A stretch of 64,000 nt of DNA from Streptomyces fumanus. Its GTDB lineage: Bacteria; Actinomycetota; Actinomycetes; Streptomycetales; Streptomycetaceae. A model generated the notes under the pieces. The model was not told the origin of the DNA, searched no databases, and was given only the letters and a program-made list of their open reading frames with translations. Position numbers and translations under genes: made by a program. This document shows positions 19,068 through 28,041 of the stretch, piece after piece (within the stretch, counting starts at the first letter, position 1; each line of letters begins with the position of its first letter). The stretch is from positions 310,001-374,000 of the forward strand of contig NZ_BNBI01000005.1 in assembly GCF_014655295.1 (NCBI RefSeq), in the 5' to 3' direction.

Positions 19068-19504
19068 GAGACCGTGCGCGGCGCGCCCGCGGGCCGCTCG
19101 CCCGAGTAGGTCAGGCTGATCCGGGTGAAGTGCGACCGCTCGTCGGGGGAGTCCAGCCGGACCGTCACCGGGTAGGAGCGGAAGGTGCCGACCGCGCAGT
19201 ACGGCACGCAGTCGTTGACCTGGTTCACGCCCTGGCCGACCGCCGCCCGCGCGTCCCAGCGCGCCCAGTGCAGCGACACCAGACGGCTGTTGGCGTCGCC
19301 GCAGGCCAGCAGGAACGCCCCGGGGCGCACCTCCGGGCGGGCCGCGCAGTCCAGCACCGAGGGCTCCCGGGCGCCCTGCCGTGCGGGGCCGTCCGTCGCC
19401 GGGGCGGCCGAGGCCGCGCCCAGCACCAGCGGGGCCGCCAGCGCCGCGGCGGCGCAGAGCGTGACCGCCGCCCTCGTCCCGTGTCTTCCGCGGTGTCCGC
19501 CCAT
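19049..19504 (-). CDS. Secreted protein with paired cysteines, unknown function
   Basis: The 151-residue protein has an N-terminal signal peptide (TRAAVTLCAAAALAAPLVLGAASAA, cleavage near residue 34). The mature domain has four cysteines (LDC, LLAC, NDC, PYC) likely to form two disulphides, and patterns such as FLLACGDANSRLVSLHWARWD and TRISLTYSGERPAGAPR. These recur in uncharacterised secreted Streptomyces proteins of my memory. No enzyme motif is visible. GGGAGC precedes the ATG at 19504. The length recalls Streptomyces subtilisin inhibitor but the cysteine pattern and conserved core do not. Confidence 0.75.
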   Translation of the reverse strand: MGGHRGRHGTRAAVTLCAAAALAAPLVLGAASAAPATDGPARQGAREPSVLDCAARPEVRPGAFLLACGDANSRLVSLHWARWDARAAVGQGVNQVNDCVPYCAVGTFRSYPVTVRLDSPDERSHFTRISLTYSGERPAGAPRTVSYPLPG

Positions 19505-19616
19505 GTCCGCTCCCGGCCGTCCTGGGGGAGGCCCGTCGCCTCACCGGTGTCCGTCGATACGACGCTACGACCGACCCCGGCACCGCACCACTCGAACGGA
19601 CCACCCCCGGCCGCTT

Positions 19617-19636
19617 CCCCGGGGCACCTCCCGGGG
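19617..19636 (-). terminator. Hairpin downstream of the DMT transporter
   Basis: CCCCGGG (19617-19623) pairs with CCCGGGG (19630-19636) over a 6-nt loop, just beyond the transporter stop codon. Confidence 0.5.
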
Positions 19637-19645
19637 ATGCCGGGG

Positions 19646-20509
19646 TCACCGGCCGGTGCGCAGGTCCACCCCCCGGCGGGCCAGCACCAGGACGCCGGTG
19701 ACCACCAGGGCGACGCCCAGCACCTGGGGCGCCAGCCACCAGCCGGTGCGGATGTGCTCCTGGTACAGCAGGACGCCGAGGAGCAGGCTGACCGTGGCGT
19801 CGCCGAGGGTGAGGGCGGGCTGGGAGGCGACCAGCGGGCCGCCCTGCATGGCGTGCTCCAGCAGCAGGACGGCGGCCACCCCGGCCGCGGCGAACGCGTA
19901 CGTCTGCCAGGCGGTCAGGAACCCGGTCACCCCGTCGTCGTCCAGGACCCGCATCGCGTCCTTCATCAACGCGGCGGTCAGCGCGTAGCAGACCGCGGTG
20001 GCCGTGCCCAGGCAGCCCGCCCGGGCCTTGCCGACGGGCCGCCGCAGTCCGGCCCCGGCGAGCAGCACGGCCGCCGCCGCGCTCGCCGCCAGCGCCGGCA
20101 CCCAGCGGGCCAGGGACACCTGCTCACGTCCGCCCGCCGGGTCCGCCGACGCCAGCGCCACGCCCAGCCCGGTCACCACGGCGGCCACCGCCGCCCACAT
20201 CCCGGCGGGCAGCGACCGCCCGGTCATCAGCGAGGCCAGCAGCAGGGCCAGCGGCAGCTCCAGCACGAACAGCGGCTGGACCAGGGAGAGCGGCCCGGTC
20301 GCCAGCGCCGCCGCCTGCCCCACCCCGGCGACGATCACCGCGAGCATCCCGGCCAGCCACACCGGCCGCCGCAGCAGATCGGCGATGAGCGAGAGGCGGA
20401 ACCCCCGGGACTGCGGCACGCTCAGCGCGGCCCGCCGCTGCAACACGGTGGCCAGGGCGTTGCTGAACGCGGCGACGAACGCGAAGAGGACCGGCAGTAC
20501 GACTCCCAT
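19646..20509 (-). CDS. DMT-superfamily (EamA-like) membrane transporter
   Basis: The 287-residue protein has 9-10 hydrophobic helices in two similar halves, starting FAFVAAFSNALATVLQRRAAL, which is typical of drug/metabolite transporters of the type often found in actinobacteria. The substrate is unknown. GAGGATCGG precedes the ATG. It follows the aromatic-acid transporter by 39 nt on the same strand, so it may be the last gene of the benzoylformate operon and could export or import a related compound. That link is inference. Confidence 0.85.
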   Translation of the reverse strand: MGVVLPVLFAFVAAFSNALATVLQRRAALSVPQSRGFRLSLIADLLRRPVWLAGMLAVIVAGVGQAAALATGPLSLVQPLFVLELPLALLLASLMTGRSLPAGMWAAVAAVVTGLGVALASADPAGGREQVSLARWVPALAASAAAAVLLAGAGLRRPVGKARAGCLGTATAVCYALTAALMKDAMRVLDDDGVTGFLTAWQTYAFAAAGVAAVLLLEHAMQGGPLVASQPALTLGDATVSLLLGVLLYQEHIRTGWWLAPQVLGVALVVTGVLVLARRGVDLRTGR

Positions 20510-20548
20510 CCACCGATCCTCACCCCGGTCCGCGCCGGGCGCGCGCCG

Positions 20549-21796
20549 TCAGACGCCCGGCGTCACCTCCTGCGGTGCCGGACGGGGCAGCGTCAGCACG
20601 GCCAGGAAGCCCAGCACCGCGACCGCCGCGAAGAAGTAGAAGCCCCACGGGTGGCCCACCCCGGACGCCACCAGGGCGCCGGTGATGGACGGGCCGACGA
20701 TCGAGCCGAGCCGGCCGATGCCCGAGGCGGAGCCCAGCGCGGTGCCCCGCACGGAGGCCGGGTAGTAGCTCGTGACGTAGGCGTAGACGAGGACCTGGGC
20801 GGAGAAGACGAAGACGCCGGTGAGGAAGACCACCGCGTCGAGCAGCAGGTCGCTGTCCATCTTGACGCTCAGGCAGGCCAGCATCGCCACCGAGACCGCG
20901 AACCAGCCCAGCGTGGTGATCTTGATGCCGCGCCGGTCGGCGACCCAGCCGCCGAGGACCAGGCCGACGACACCGCCGACGTTGAGCACCAGGAGCTGGG
21001 TGACGGCGGTGGGGACGGGGTAGCCGGCGTCGTTCATCAGCTTGGGCAGCCAGGTGTTGAGTCCGTAGACCAGCAGCAGGCCCATGAACGAGGCGACCCA
21101 GATGCCGATGCCGGCGCGCAGGTAGGCGGGCTTGAGCAGCTCGGTGAACGGCACCCGGCGGTCCTGGTTCTCCTTGGCGCGGACGAACGCCTGCGACTCG
21201 GGCAGCTTGAACCACTGGACGGCGGCGACGACGAAGCCGACGACGCCGAGCAGGTAGAACAGCACCTCCCAGTCGTCGGTGACCTTCAGGGCGAGCAGTG
21301 AGGTGACGACCGCGCCGGTGTGGTAGCCGGTCATGGTCAGGGTGCTGGCGCGGGCCCGCCGGTCGGCCGGCATGTGCTCGGCCATCATCGTCAGCGACAC
21401 CGGCATGCAGGCGCCCAGGCCCAGCCCGGCGACCAGCCGCAGCGCGGCGAACATGGCGACCGAGCCGGCCAGCGGCACCAGGAGGGTGAACAGCGAGAAC
21501 ACCACCACCGAGCCGATCAGCAGCTTGCGCCGGCCGAGCCGGTCGGCGAGCGGGCCGACGCAGACCGCGCCGATGGCGACGCCGACCAGCGACAGGGTGG
21601 CGACGGTGGTGGCGTCGCCCGCGGTCATGCCGAGGTGGTGGGTCTTCAGGAGCGTGGGGATGATGGCGCCGAGGACGACGAGGTCGTAGCCCTCCAGCAG
21701 GACGGTGATCCAGCACAGGACCACGGTCCAGCGGTCGCGTCCGGGAGCGGAGGCGGCGGGCGCCGGGGAGGTACGGGACGAGGTGACGGAGGCCAT
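20549..21796 (-). CDS. MFS aromatic acid:H+ symporter (AAHS family)
   Basis: The 415-residue transporter has 12 helices. The AAHS hallmark is in helix 1 (LLEGYDLVVLGAIIPTLL), with loop 2-3 GPLADRLGRRKLL and VGGWVADRRG in loop 8-9. BenK/PcaK/VanK-like members take up benzoate, hydroxybenzoates or related acids with protons. It lies 34 nt downstream of the aldehyde dehydrogenase in the decarboxylase-dehydrogenase operon, so mandelate, benzoylformate or benzoate is the likely substrate class. GGGGGAAC precedes the ATG at 21796. Confidence 0.9.
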   Translation of the reverse strand: MASVTSSRTSPAPAASAPGRDRWTVVLCWITVLLEGYDLVVLGAIIPTLLKTHHLGMTAGDATTVATLSLVGVAIGAVCVGPLADRLGRRKLLIGSVVVFSLFTLLVPLAGSVAMFAALRLVAGLGLGACMPVSLTMMAEHMPADRRARASTLTMTGYHTGAVVTSLLALKVTDDWEVLFYLLGVVGFVVAAVQWFKLPESQAFVRAKENQDRRVPFTELLKPAYLRAGIGIWVASFMGLLLVYGLNTWLPKLMNDAGYPVPTAVTQLLVLNVGGVVGLVLGGWVADRRGIKITTLGWFAVSVAMLACLSVKMDSDLLLDAVVFLTGVFVFSAQVLVYAYVTSYYPASVRGTALGSASGIGRLGSIVGPSITGALVASGVGHPWGFYFFAAVAVLGFLAVLTLPRPAPQEVTPGV

Positions 21797-21830
21797 GTGG
21801 CGTTCCCCCTGGGGACGGGAGCGGGCGGGA

Positions 21831-23285
21831 TCAGAACGGGTAGTCGGCGATGTCCGGGCGGACCGTGACCCACTGGGTCTCGGTGAACGCCTCGACATTG
21901 GCCGCGGCCCCGCCGAACCGTGATCCGGTGCCGGACGCCTTGACCCCGCCGAACGGCGCGTTGGGCTCGTCGTCGACGGTCTGCTGGTTGATGTGGACCT
22001 TGCCGGAGTCGACCCGGTCGGCGAGCTTCATGGCGGTGCCGACGTCGCCGAGGATGCCGACGGACAGCCCGTACTCGCAGTCGTCGACGATCTCGGCGGC
22101 CTCCTCCAGGGTGGCGAAGGAGACGACCGGGGCGACGGGCCCGAAGATCTCCTCCCGCCAGGCCGGCATGTCCGTCGTCACTCCGGTGAGCACGGTGGCC
22201 CGGTAGCAGGCGCCGTCGATCTCGCCGCCCGCGGCGACCTTCGCGCCGGCCGCGACGCTGTCGGTGACGATGCCGTGGATCCGCTCCAACTGGCGGCGGT
22301 CGATGATCGGGCCGAGCGCCACGTCCTCGCGGGCCGGGTCGCCGACCGGCAGCGCCCGGGCCTTGGCGGCGAGCGCGGCGGTGTACTCCTCGACCAGCGA
22401 CTCGTGCACGATGTGCCGCCCGGTCGTCATGCAGATCTGGCCCTGGTGCAGATACGACCCGAAGGCGCCCGCGGAGGCCGCCTTCGCCACGTCGGCGCCG
22501 GGCAGCACCACCAGGGCGTTGTTCCCGCCCAGCTCCAGGTGGGCCCGCTTGAGCAGCTTGCCCGCGCGCTCGCCGATGGCCCGGCCCACCGGCGTGGACC
22601 CGGTGAAGGAGACGACCCGCACCTCGGGCGCCTCGACGACCGCCTGGCCGACCGAGCCGTCGCCCGGCAGCAGGTGCAGCACGCCCTCGGGCAGCCCGGC
22701 CTCCTCGAAGACCCGGGCGATGACCACGCCGCCGCTGACCGCGGTCCGCGGGTCCGGCTTCAGCAGCACCGCGTTGCCCAGGGCGAGCGCGGGGGCCACC
22801 GAGCGCAGCCCGAGGATGAGCGGGAAGTTGAACGGCGCTATGACGCTGACCACCCCGGCGGGGCGGCGCCGCGCCAGCGACCAGCGGGCCTCCTCGGAGG
22901 TGAGGACCTCGCCCTGCGGATGGCTGGGCAGGCCCGCGCACTCGAAGCACTCCCCGATGGCCAGCCCCACCTCGAACGCGGCCTTGGACCGCACCGAGCC
23001 GGCCTCGCGGACCAGCCACTCCTCGATCTCGGCGGCGTGCTCGGTGAACAGGTCGCCCGCGCGGCGCAGCACCGCGGCCCGCCGCTGCGGCGGGGTCGCG
23101 GCCCACTCGCGCTGGGCCTCGGCGGCGCGGGCGGCGGCGCGCCCCGCGTCCTCGGCGGTGGCCAGGCCGACCGCGCCGAGCCGGTCCCCGGTGGCCGGTT
23201 CGACCACCGGCCGGGTGGCGGTGGCGGTGCGCCAGCCGTCGCTGAGGTACTTCTCGCCCCAGACGTCGCTGTCCAGGAATGTCAT
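21831..23285 (-). CDS. NAD(P)-dependent aldehyde dehydrogenase, likely benzaldehyde dehydrogenase
   Basis: The 484-residue ALDH has the catalytic Cys285 (GQICMTTGR), general base Glu251 (LELGGNN), Lys176 (LLKPDP) and cofactor segment FTGSTPVG. The GQICM active site and overall pattern are those of XylC/MdlD-like benzaldehyde dehydrogenases. It lies 52 nt downstream of the benzoylformate decarboxylase, whose product is benzaldehyde, so oxidation to benzoate is the natural assignment. AGAAGAGGGA precedes the ATG at 23285. Confidence 0.9.
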   Translation of the reverse strand: MTFLDSDVWGEKYLSDGWRTATATRPVVEPATGDRLGAVGLATAEDAGRAAARAAEAQREWAATPPQRRAAVLRRAGDLFTEHAAEIEEWLVREAGSVRSKAAFEVGLAIGECFECAGLPSHPQGEVLTSEEARWSLARRRPAGVVSVIAPFNFPLILGLRSVAPALALGNAVLLKPDPRTAVSGGVVIARVFEEAGLPEGVLHLLPGDGSVGQAVVEAPEVRVVSFTGSTPVGRAIGERAGKLLKRAHLELGGNNALVVLPGADVAKAASAGAFGSYLHQGQICMTTGRHIVHESLVEEYTAALAAKARALPVGDPAREDVALGPIIDRRQLERIHGIVTDSVAAGAKVAAGGEIDGACYRATVLTGVTTDMPAWREEIFGPVAPVVSFATLEEAAEIVDDCEYGLSVGILGDVGTAMKLADRVDSGKVHINQQTVDDEPNAPFGGVKASGTGSRFGGAAANVEAFTETQWVTVRPDIADYPF

Positions 23286-23337
23286 CGTGTCCCTCTTCTC
23301 TGCTGCTGATGCTGATGCGGCTCATCAGCCGTTCGGG

Positions 23338-24921
23338 TCAGGCGGGGGTGGTGAGCGCCGTGTCCACCTGGATCAGGCGGGGCCCGTCCGGGCGTTCGGC
23401 GAGCACGGCGCGGAGTTCCCCGGCGCCGGTGACGTGCCGGGACGGCACGCCGTAGCCCTCCGCGATCCGGGTGAAGTCCAGGCCCGGGATGTCCAGTCCG
23501 GGCGCGTCCGGCACGCCGAGCAGGCCGCCGAACCAGCGCAGCGCCCCGTAGGTGCCGTTGCGCAGCAGCACCACCGTCAGCGGCAGGCGGTGCTGGGCGG
23601 CGGTCCACAGCGCGGTGATGCCGTAGTTGGCCGAGCCGTCCCCGATCACCCCGACGACGGGCCGGTCCGGGTGGCCCATCGCGACCCCGACCGCGCCGGG
23701 CAGCCCGAACCCGAGCCCCCCGGCCGCCGGGAAGTAGTACGAGCCGGGGCGGCGCAGGTCCATCTGGCGCCACCAGGCGGAGTTCGTCGACGTCGACTCC
23801 ACGACGTACGCGGTGTCCTCGGGCTGCTCGTCGCGGAGCGCGGCGAACACCTCCTCGGGGTGCAGCCGGTCCCCGTCGCCGGCGGTCCGCGGCTCGGGCA
23901 CCGGCCGGTAGGGGGTGCCGGAGGTGGCGGCGCCGTCGAGGACCTTGAGCAGGTGTTCGACCACGGCCGCGGGGTCGGCGACCAGGGCCTCGCCCATCGG
24001 GGCCCGCGCGGCGGCGGAGGCGTCCTCGGTGACCTGGACCAGCCGGGTGCCCTCGGGCAGGTACCGGCCGGGGAGGTGCTCGTGGTAGCGGAACACCGGG
24101 GCGCCCAGCACCAGCACCAGGTCATGGCCCTCGAACGCCGCCGAAACGGGCGCGATCCCGGCGGGCAGCACCCCCCGGAACAGCGGGTGCCGGTTGGGGA
24201 AGGGCAGCCGGAACAGCGAGGGCGCCGCCCACACCGGGCAGTCCAGGCGCTCCGCGAGGCGCACGGCGTCGTCGAACAGGCCGGGGGTGTCCACGTCACC
24301 GCCCAGCACCAGCGCGGGACGCCGGGCGGCGGCGACCCGCTCGGCGAGCCGCCGGCCCTGCTCGGCGTCCGGCACCCCGGCCCGCGCCACCTCCCGGTCG
24401 AGCACCGCGAGGCTGTTGTCGCCGGCCTCGGCGGCCCAGTCGTCGTAGGGGACGGAGAGATAGGTGGGCCGCCGCTGCAGCCGGGCCTCGAACACGGCCT
24501 GCGCCAGCGCCCGCGGCACATCCTCGGCGCAGGCCGGCTCCGCCGCCCAGCCGACCAGGGGCTTCATCAGCGTCGCCGCGTCCACGCTGGCCAGGTTGGC
24601 CTCCGGACCCACCGCGGAGCGCACCTGCTGCCCGGCCACCACCACCAGCGGGGTGCGCGAGGCGACCGCGTTGGTCAGCGCGCCCATCGCGTTGCCGGAA
24701 CCGGAGGCGGCGTGCAGGTTGACCAGCACCGGTCGGCCGGTCGCCTGGGCGTACCCGTCGGCCATGCCGACCACCGCCCCCTCGTGCAGCCCGAGGACGT
24801 AGCGGAATCCGTCCGGCAGACCGGCGAGGAAGGGCAGTTCGTTGGAGCCGGGGTTCCCGAAGACGGTGGTGAGCCCCTGACGTTCCAGGAAGGCATGGGC
24901 GACGCGACGCACGGAGGGCAC
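23338..24921 (-). CDS. mdlC: Benzoylformate decarboxylase
   Basis: This thiamine diphosphate enzyme converts benzoylformate to benzaldehyde and CO2. The 527-residue length matches Pseudomonas putida BFD, and key residues fall at the same numbers: Ser26 (FGNPGSNE), Glu47 (LHEGAVVG), His70 (VNLHAASGSGNAMG), with the second active-site His at 280 (APVFRYHEH). The ThDP motif is GDGSANYGI. The start is the GTG at 24921 with AGGAA upstream. The ATG at 24954 would add 11 residues and overlap the promoter. It is the first gene of a three- or four-gene operon and divergent from a LysR regulator. Confidence 0.93.
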   Translation of the reverse strand: MPSVRRVAHAFLERQGLTTVFGNPGSNELPFLAGLPDGFRYVLGLHEGAVVGMADGYAQATGRPVLVNLHAASGSGNAMGALTNAVASRTPLVVVAGQQVRSAVGPEANLASVDAATLMKPLVGWAAEPACAEDVPRALAQAVFEARLQRRPTYLSVPYDDWAAEAGDNSLAVLDREVARAGVPDAEQGRRLAERVAAARRPALVLGGDVDTPGLFDDAVRLAERLDCPVWAAPSLFRLPFPNRHPLFRGVLPAGIAPVSAAFEGHDLVLVLGAPVFRYHEHLPGRYLPEGTRLVQVTEDASAAARAPMGEALVADPAAVVEHLLKVLDGAATSGTPYRPVPEPRTAGDGDRLHPEEVFAALRDEQPEDTAYVVESTSTNSAWWRQMDLRRPGSYYFPAAGGLGFGLPGAVGVAMGHPDRPVVGVIGDGSANYGITALWTAAQHRLPLTVVLLRNGTYGALRWFGGLLGVPDAPGLDIPGLDFTRIAEGYGVPSRHVTGAGELRAVLAERPDGPRLIQVDTALTTPA

Positions 24922-25001
24922 GGGTGGTTCCTTTCGCAGTGAAGCGGAACACACGCTAGGCAGGCCGCGACATGGCCACCAATAAACATTTCGGTAGCCC
25001 G

Positions 25002-25020
25002 ATATAGAGTGCCTCTATAT
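25002..25020. promoter_or_regulatory. LysR-type T-N11-A palindrome at the regulator start
   Basis: ATATAGAGTGCCTCTATAT is a perfect inverted repeat (8-bp arms, TGC centre) containing TAGAG-TGC-CTCTA, an exact T-N11-A LysR box. Its last two bases are the A and T of the lysR ATG. TATAGA (25003-25008) could serve as a -10. Confidence 0.8.
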
Positions 25021-25966
25021 GAAGACCTTCGACCTCAACCTCGCCCGGGTCTTCGTGCTGCTGTACGAGACCGGCAGCGTCACGGCCACCGCCGAGACCC
25101 TCCACGTCACCCAGCCCACCGTCAGCTACAGCCTCGGCAAGCTCCGCCGGCACTTCGGCGACGAACTGTTCCGGCGCACCGGACGCGGGCTGGCGCCGAC
25201 CGCGGGCGCCCGCCGCCTGTACGAACCGCTGCGCCGCGCGCTCGCCGAGATCGACGGCACGGTCCGGCAGGCCGACGACTTCGACCCGCGGGCGATGACC
25301 GCCCTGTTCACCATCGCCCTGTCCGACCTCGGCGAGGCCACGCTGCTGCCGCGGCTGCTGGTGGCGGCGCGCGAGCGGGCGCCCGGGGTGTCGTTCACCG
25401 TGCGCTCCTTCGACGTGGAGGCCGCCGAGGGCCAGTTGCGCCGCGGCGACCTCGACGTGTTCGTCGCCACCCCGGTGCTCACCTCGCACCGGACGGTGCG
25501 CATCCCGCTCTTCCAGGAGCGGTACGTCGGCATGGTCGCGGCCGACCACCCCCGGGTGCGGGGCGCCTCGGTCACCCTGGCGGAACTCGCCGCCGAGCAC
25601 CACGCCACGGTGTTCGGACCCAGCGGGCACGTGGCCCCGCGCGCGCTGCTGGCCGCGCACGGCCTGCTGGACCGGGTGGTGGTGGACGCCACCCGGTTCT
25701 CGATGCTGCCGTACCTGCTGGAGCAGACCGACCTGATCGCGATAGTCCCCGAGTACGTCGGTGAGGTCTTCACCGCCTCCCACCGGCTGCGGCTGGTCCA
25801 ACTGCCCTTCGAGACCGAGCCGATCGAGATCGCCCTGTACGCGCGGCACGAGTACTCCCGCAGCCCCTCGCAGCGGTGGCTGGTCCGCTTCATGGCCGAG
25901 GTCCTCGGCGAGCGTCTCAGCCCGGCCCAGCTCCCGCCGCACGGAGACCCCACGGCACTGCTGTGA
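25019..25966 (+). CDS. LysR-family regulator of the benzoylformate operon
   Basis: The 315-residue protein has an N-terminal HTH (LARVFVLLYETGSVTATAETLHVTQPTVSYSLGKLRRHFGDELFRRTGRGLAPTA) and the two-lobe effector domain, ending near EYSRSPSQRWLVRFMAEVL. It is divergent from mdlC with a 97-nt gap, the standard arrangement for a LysR activator of catabolic genes. The effector may be mandelate or benzoylformate by context. No GGAGG lies upstream of the ATG, while a TATAGA -10 ends 10 nt before it, so the mRNA is probably leaderless or nearly so. Confidence 0.92.
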   Translation: MKTFDLNLARVFVLLYETGSVTATAETLHVTQPTVSYSLGKLRRHFGDELFRRTGRGLAPTAGARRLYEPLRRALAEIDGTVRQADDFDPRAMTALFTIALSDLGEATLLPRLLVAARERAPGVSFTVRSFDVEAAEGQLRRGDLDVFVATPVLTSHRTVRIPLFQERYVGMVAADHPRVRGASVTLAELAAEHHATVFGPSGHVAPRALLAAHGLLDRVVVDATRFSMLPYLLEQTDLIAIVPEYVGEVFTASHRLRLVQLPFETEPIEIALYARHEYSRSPSQRWLVRFMAEVLGERLSPAQLPPHGDPTALL

Positions 25967-26130
25967 CACCCGTACCGGGCCAGGGGGTTGGCGCGTCCGG
26001 GAGCGCACGGACCGACGGTGTGAGCCCTGTACGCGCCCCCGCGTGCGCGGGCAGAATGCGCGGTGCCCCGCGACCACCCGGCTGAGGTGCACCCCCGTCA
26101 CCGCGTCCCGAGGAAGGCAGGTCGGCTGCC

Positions 26131-26853
26131 GTGCTGTTGCGTCTGCCCACGTCCGTGTCCGAGGCCCGGCAGCACCTCGCCGAAGGGGCGGTGCCCGTCG
26201 GCGGGGCGACCCTCGTCTGGGCCGCCTGGCAGCGGGACGGCTTCCCCGACCTGGCGATGTCGCTGCGGAACCTGCCCGAGGCCAACGAGATAGGACGGGA
26301 GCGGCTCGGCGCGGCCGTCCTGCTGCACCGGATCGACGACCGGGTGCCCGAGGTGCTGCACCGCGCCGCCGCCGGCGTCGGCACCGGCGCGGTCCGCCGC
26401 GCCGCCACGGTCGGCGGCAACATCGTCGGCAGCACCCTGCGCTGCCTGCTGCCCGCCGCACTGGTCCTCGACGCCCGCGCCACGGTGCTCGGCCAGGACG
26501 GTGTGCACGACGTCGACCTGGTCGAACTCATCGCCAAACGGCCCCTGTTGCTCTCCCTGAGCTGGCGGGCGCCGCTCGCCAGCGGCTACCGCAAGCTGCC
26601 CGCCGAAGCGGGCGGCCCGCCGCCGCTGGTGGTCGCCGCCGCGGTCGGCACCGACGAGGACGGGCACCGGCGGCTCCGGGTCGCCGTCCGGGACGGCTAC
26701 GAGGTGCTCAGCGAGGACACCGACGGCACCGCCGACCCCGCGCGGGCCGTCGACGCCCTGACCCGCACGGCCCTCGGCTCCCTGCCCCCCGAGGCCCGGG
26801 AGGTCGTCCGCGAGCAGGTCACCGACGTCCTGGACCGCGCCGCCGGTCACTGA
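26131..26853 (+). CDS. Orphan FAD-binding subunit of molybdopterin-dehydrogenase type (CoxM/XdhB-like)
   Basis: The 240-residue protein resembles the FAD subunit of xanthine/CO dehydrogenases: an N-terminal FAD segment (PVGGATLVWAAW), then AATVGGNIVGSTLRCLLPAALVLDARATV, and a C-terminal CO_deh_flav_C-like part with YRKLPAEAGG. The start is a GTG at 26131, with AGGAAGG 13 nt upstream (long spacing). The iron-sulphur and molybdenum subunits are absent from the window. It may act with distant partners or have been repurposed. Confidence 0.75.
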   Translation: MLLRLPTSVSEARQHLAEGAVPVGGATLVWAAWQRDGFPDLAMSLRNLPEANEIGRERLGAAVLLHRIDDRVPEVLHRAAAGVGTGAVRRAATVGGNIVGSTLRCLLPAALVLDARATVLGQDGVHDVDLVELIAKRPLLLSLSWRAPLASGYRKLPAEAGGPPPLVVAAAVGTDEDGHRRLRVAVRDGYEVLSEDTDGTADPARAVDALTRTALGSLPPEAREVVREQVTDVLDRAAGH

Positions 26854-26885
26854 CCCCCCGCACGCCGGGCCCCGGGCCGGCCGCG

Positions 26886-27824
26886 TCAGCCGAAGCTGCG
26901 GCGGTAGGTGTGGGGGCTGACGCCGGTGGTGCGTTTGAACCGGTCCCGGAAGGCGGTGGGGGAGCCGAACCCGACCTGGGCGGCGATGCGTTCCACGGGG
27001 TGCCGGGTGGTCTCCAGCAGGTGCTGCGCCTGCCGGACGCGGGCCCGGTGCAGCCACTGGAGCGGGGTGGTGCCGGTCTGTTCGCGAAAGCGCCGGATCA
27101 GGGTGCGGGTGCTGGTCCCGGCGCGGGCGGCGATGTCGGCGAGGCTGAGGTCGCGGCCGAGGTTCTCCTGCAGCCAGGTCAGCAGCGGCTCCAGGGTGGA
27201 CCCCTGGGGCGTGGGCGCGTGGTAGTGGACGATGAACTGGGCCTGCCCGCCCTCCCGTTCGAGCGGCATGACGGAGAGCCGGGCGGCGTGGGCGGCGACG
27301 GCCGACCCGTAGTCGCGGCGGATCATGTGCAGGCACAGGTCCAGTCCCGCGGCGGCCCCGGCCGAGGTGAGGAACTGCCCGTTGTCCACGTAGAGCACGG
27401 CCGGGTCGACCTCGACCTCCGGGTGGGCCCCGGCCAGGAGGTCGGCGGCGATCCAGTGGGTGGTGGCGCGCAGCCCGTCGAGGAGCCCGGTGGCGGCCAG
27501 CGGGAAGGTGCCCGAGCAGATGGAGGCGATCCGGGTGCCGGCCGCGGCGGCGGTGCGCAGCGCGTCCCGGACGGCCGGCGGCAGCGGCGCCGCGGGCGCG
27601 GCCGTCCCCGGCACGATGATCGTGTCCGCCCCCTGGAGACCCTCCAGGCCCCAGGGCGCGCGCAGGGTGAAGGCACCCGCGTCGACCTCGGGCCGTTCGG
27701 CGCAGACCCGGATCTGGTAGCCGGGCCGGCCGTCCGGGAGCCGGGTCCGGGTGAAGACCTCGATCGGCGTGGACAGGTCGAACGGGATCACCTGGTCCAG
27801 CGCGAGTACGGCGACGGTGTGCAT
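26886..27824 (-). CDS. GlxA-like transcriptional regulator (DJ-1/PfpI domain plus AraC HTH)
   Basis: The 312-residue protein has a DJ-1/PfpI amidotransferase-like domain (residues 1-190: MHTVAVLALDQVIPFDLSTPIEVF, SICSGTFPLAATGLLDG, cysteine at the elbow) and a C-terminal AraC double HTH (residues 215-312: LSLADIAARAGTSTRTLIRRFREQTGTTPLQWL and VERIAAQVGFGSPTAFRDRFKRTTGVSPHTYRR). This is a common Streptomyces activator architecture. It is divergent from the DUF6010 unit and may control it. The ligand is unknown. Confidence 0.92.
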   Translation of the reverse strand: MHTVAVLALDQVIPFDLSTPIEVFTRTRLPDGRPGYQIRVCAERPEVDAGAFTLRAPWGLEGLQGADTIIVPGTAAPAAPLPPAVRDALRTAAAAGTRIASICSGTFPLAATGLLDGLRATTHWIAADLLAGAHPEVEVDPAVLYVDNGQFLTSAGAAAGLDLCLHMIRRDYGSAVAAHAARLSVMPLEREGGQAQFIVHYHAPTPQGSTLEPLLTWLQENLGRDLSLADIAARAGTSTRTLIRRFREQTGTTPLQWLHRARVRQAQHLLETTRHPVERIAAQVGFGSPTAFRDRFKRTTGVSPHTYRRSFG

Positions 27825-28041
27825 GACCGGAAACTACCGTGCCGCCGGGCCCCCGAGGCCCCCCGGGCGGCCGGAAGTGCCCTTCCTCACCGGCCCGTAG
27901 GCGACGCCGAAGGTCCTGTCACTTTTCCGGCGGAAGGTGTCGCTCACGCCACTGGGAGGCGGGCCGGTGGACGCATACCGTCGGGGCGTGCCCGGCCGGC
28001 GCCGACCCCTCTGCCCGTACGCGAAGGAAGCAAGGAAGCAC

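Noticed and set aside
19049..19504. Identification as Streptomyces subtilisin inhibitor
   Set aside because: Size is similar but the reactive-site pattern and SSI core motifs are absent.
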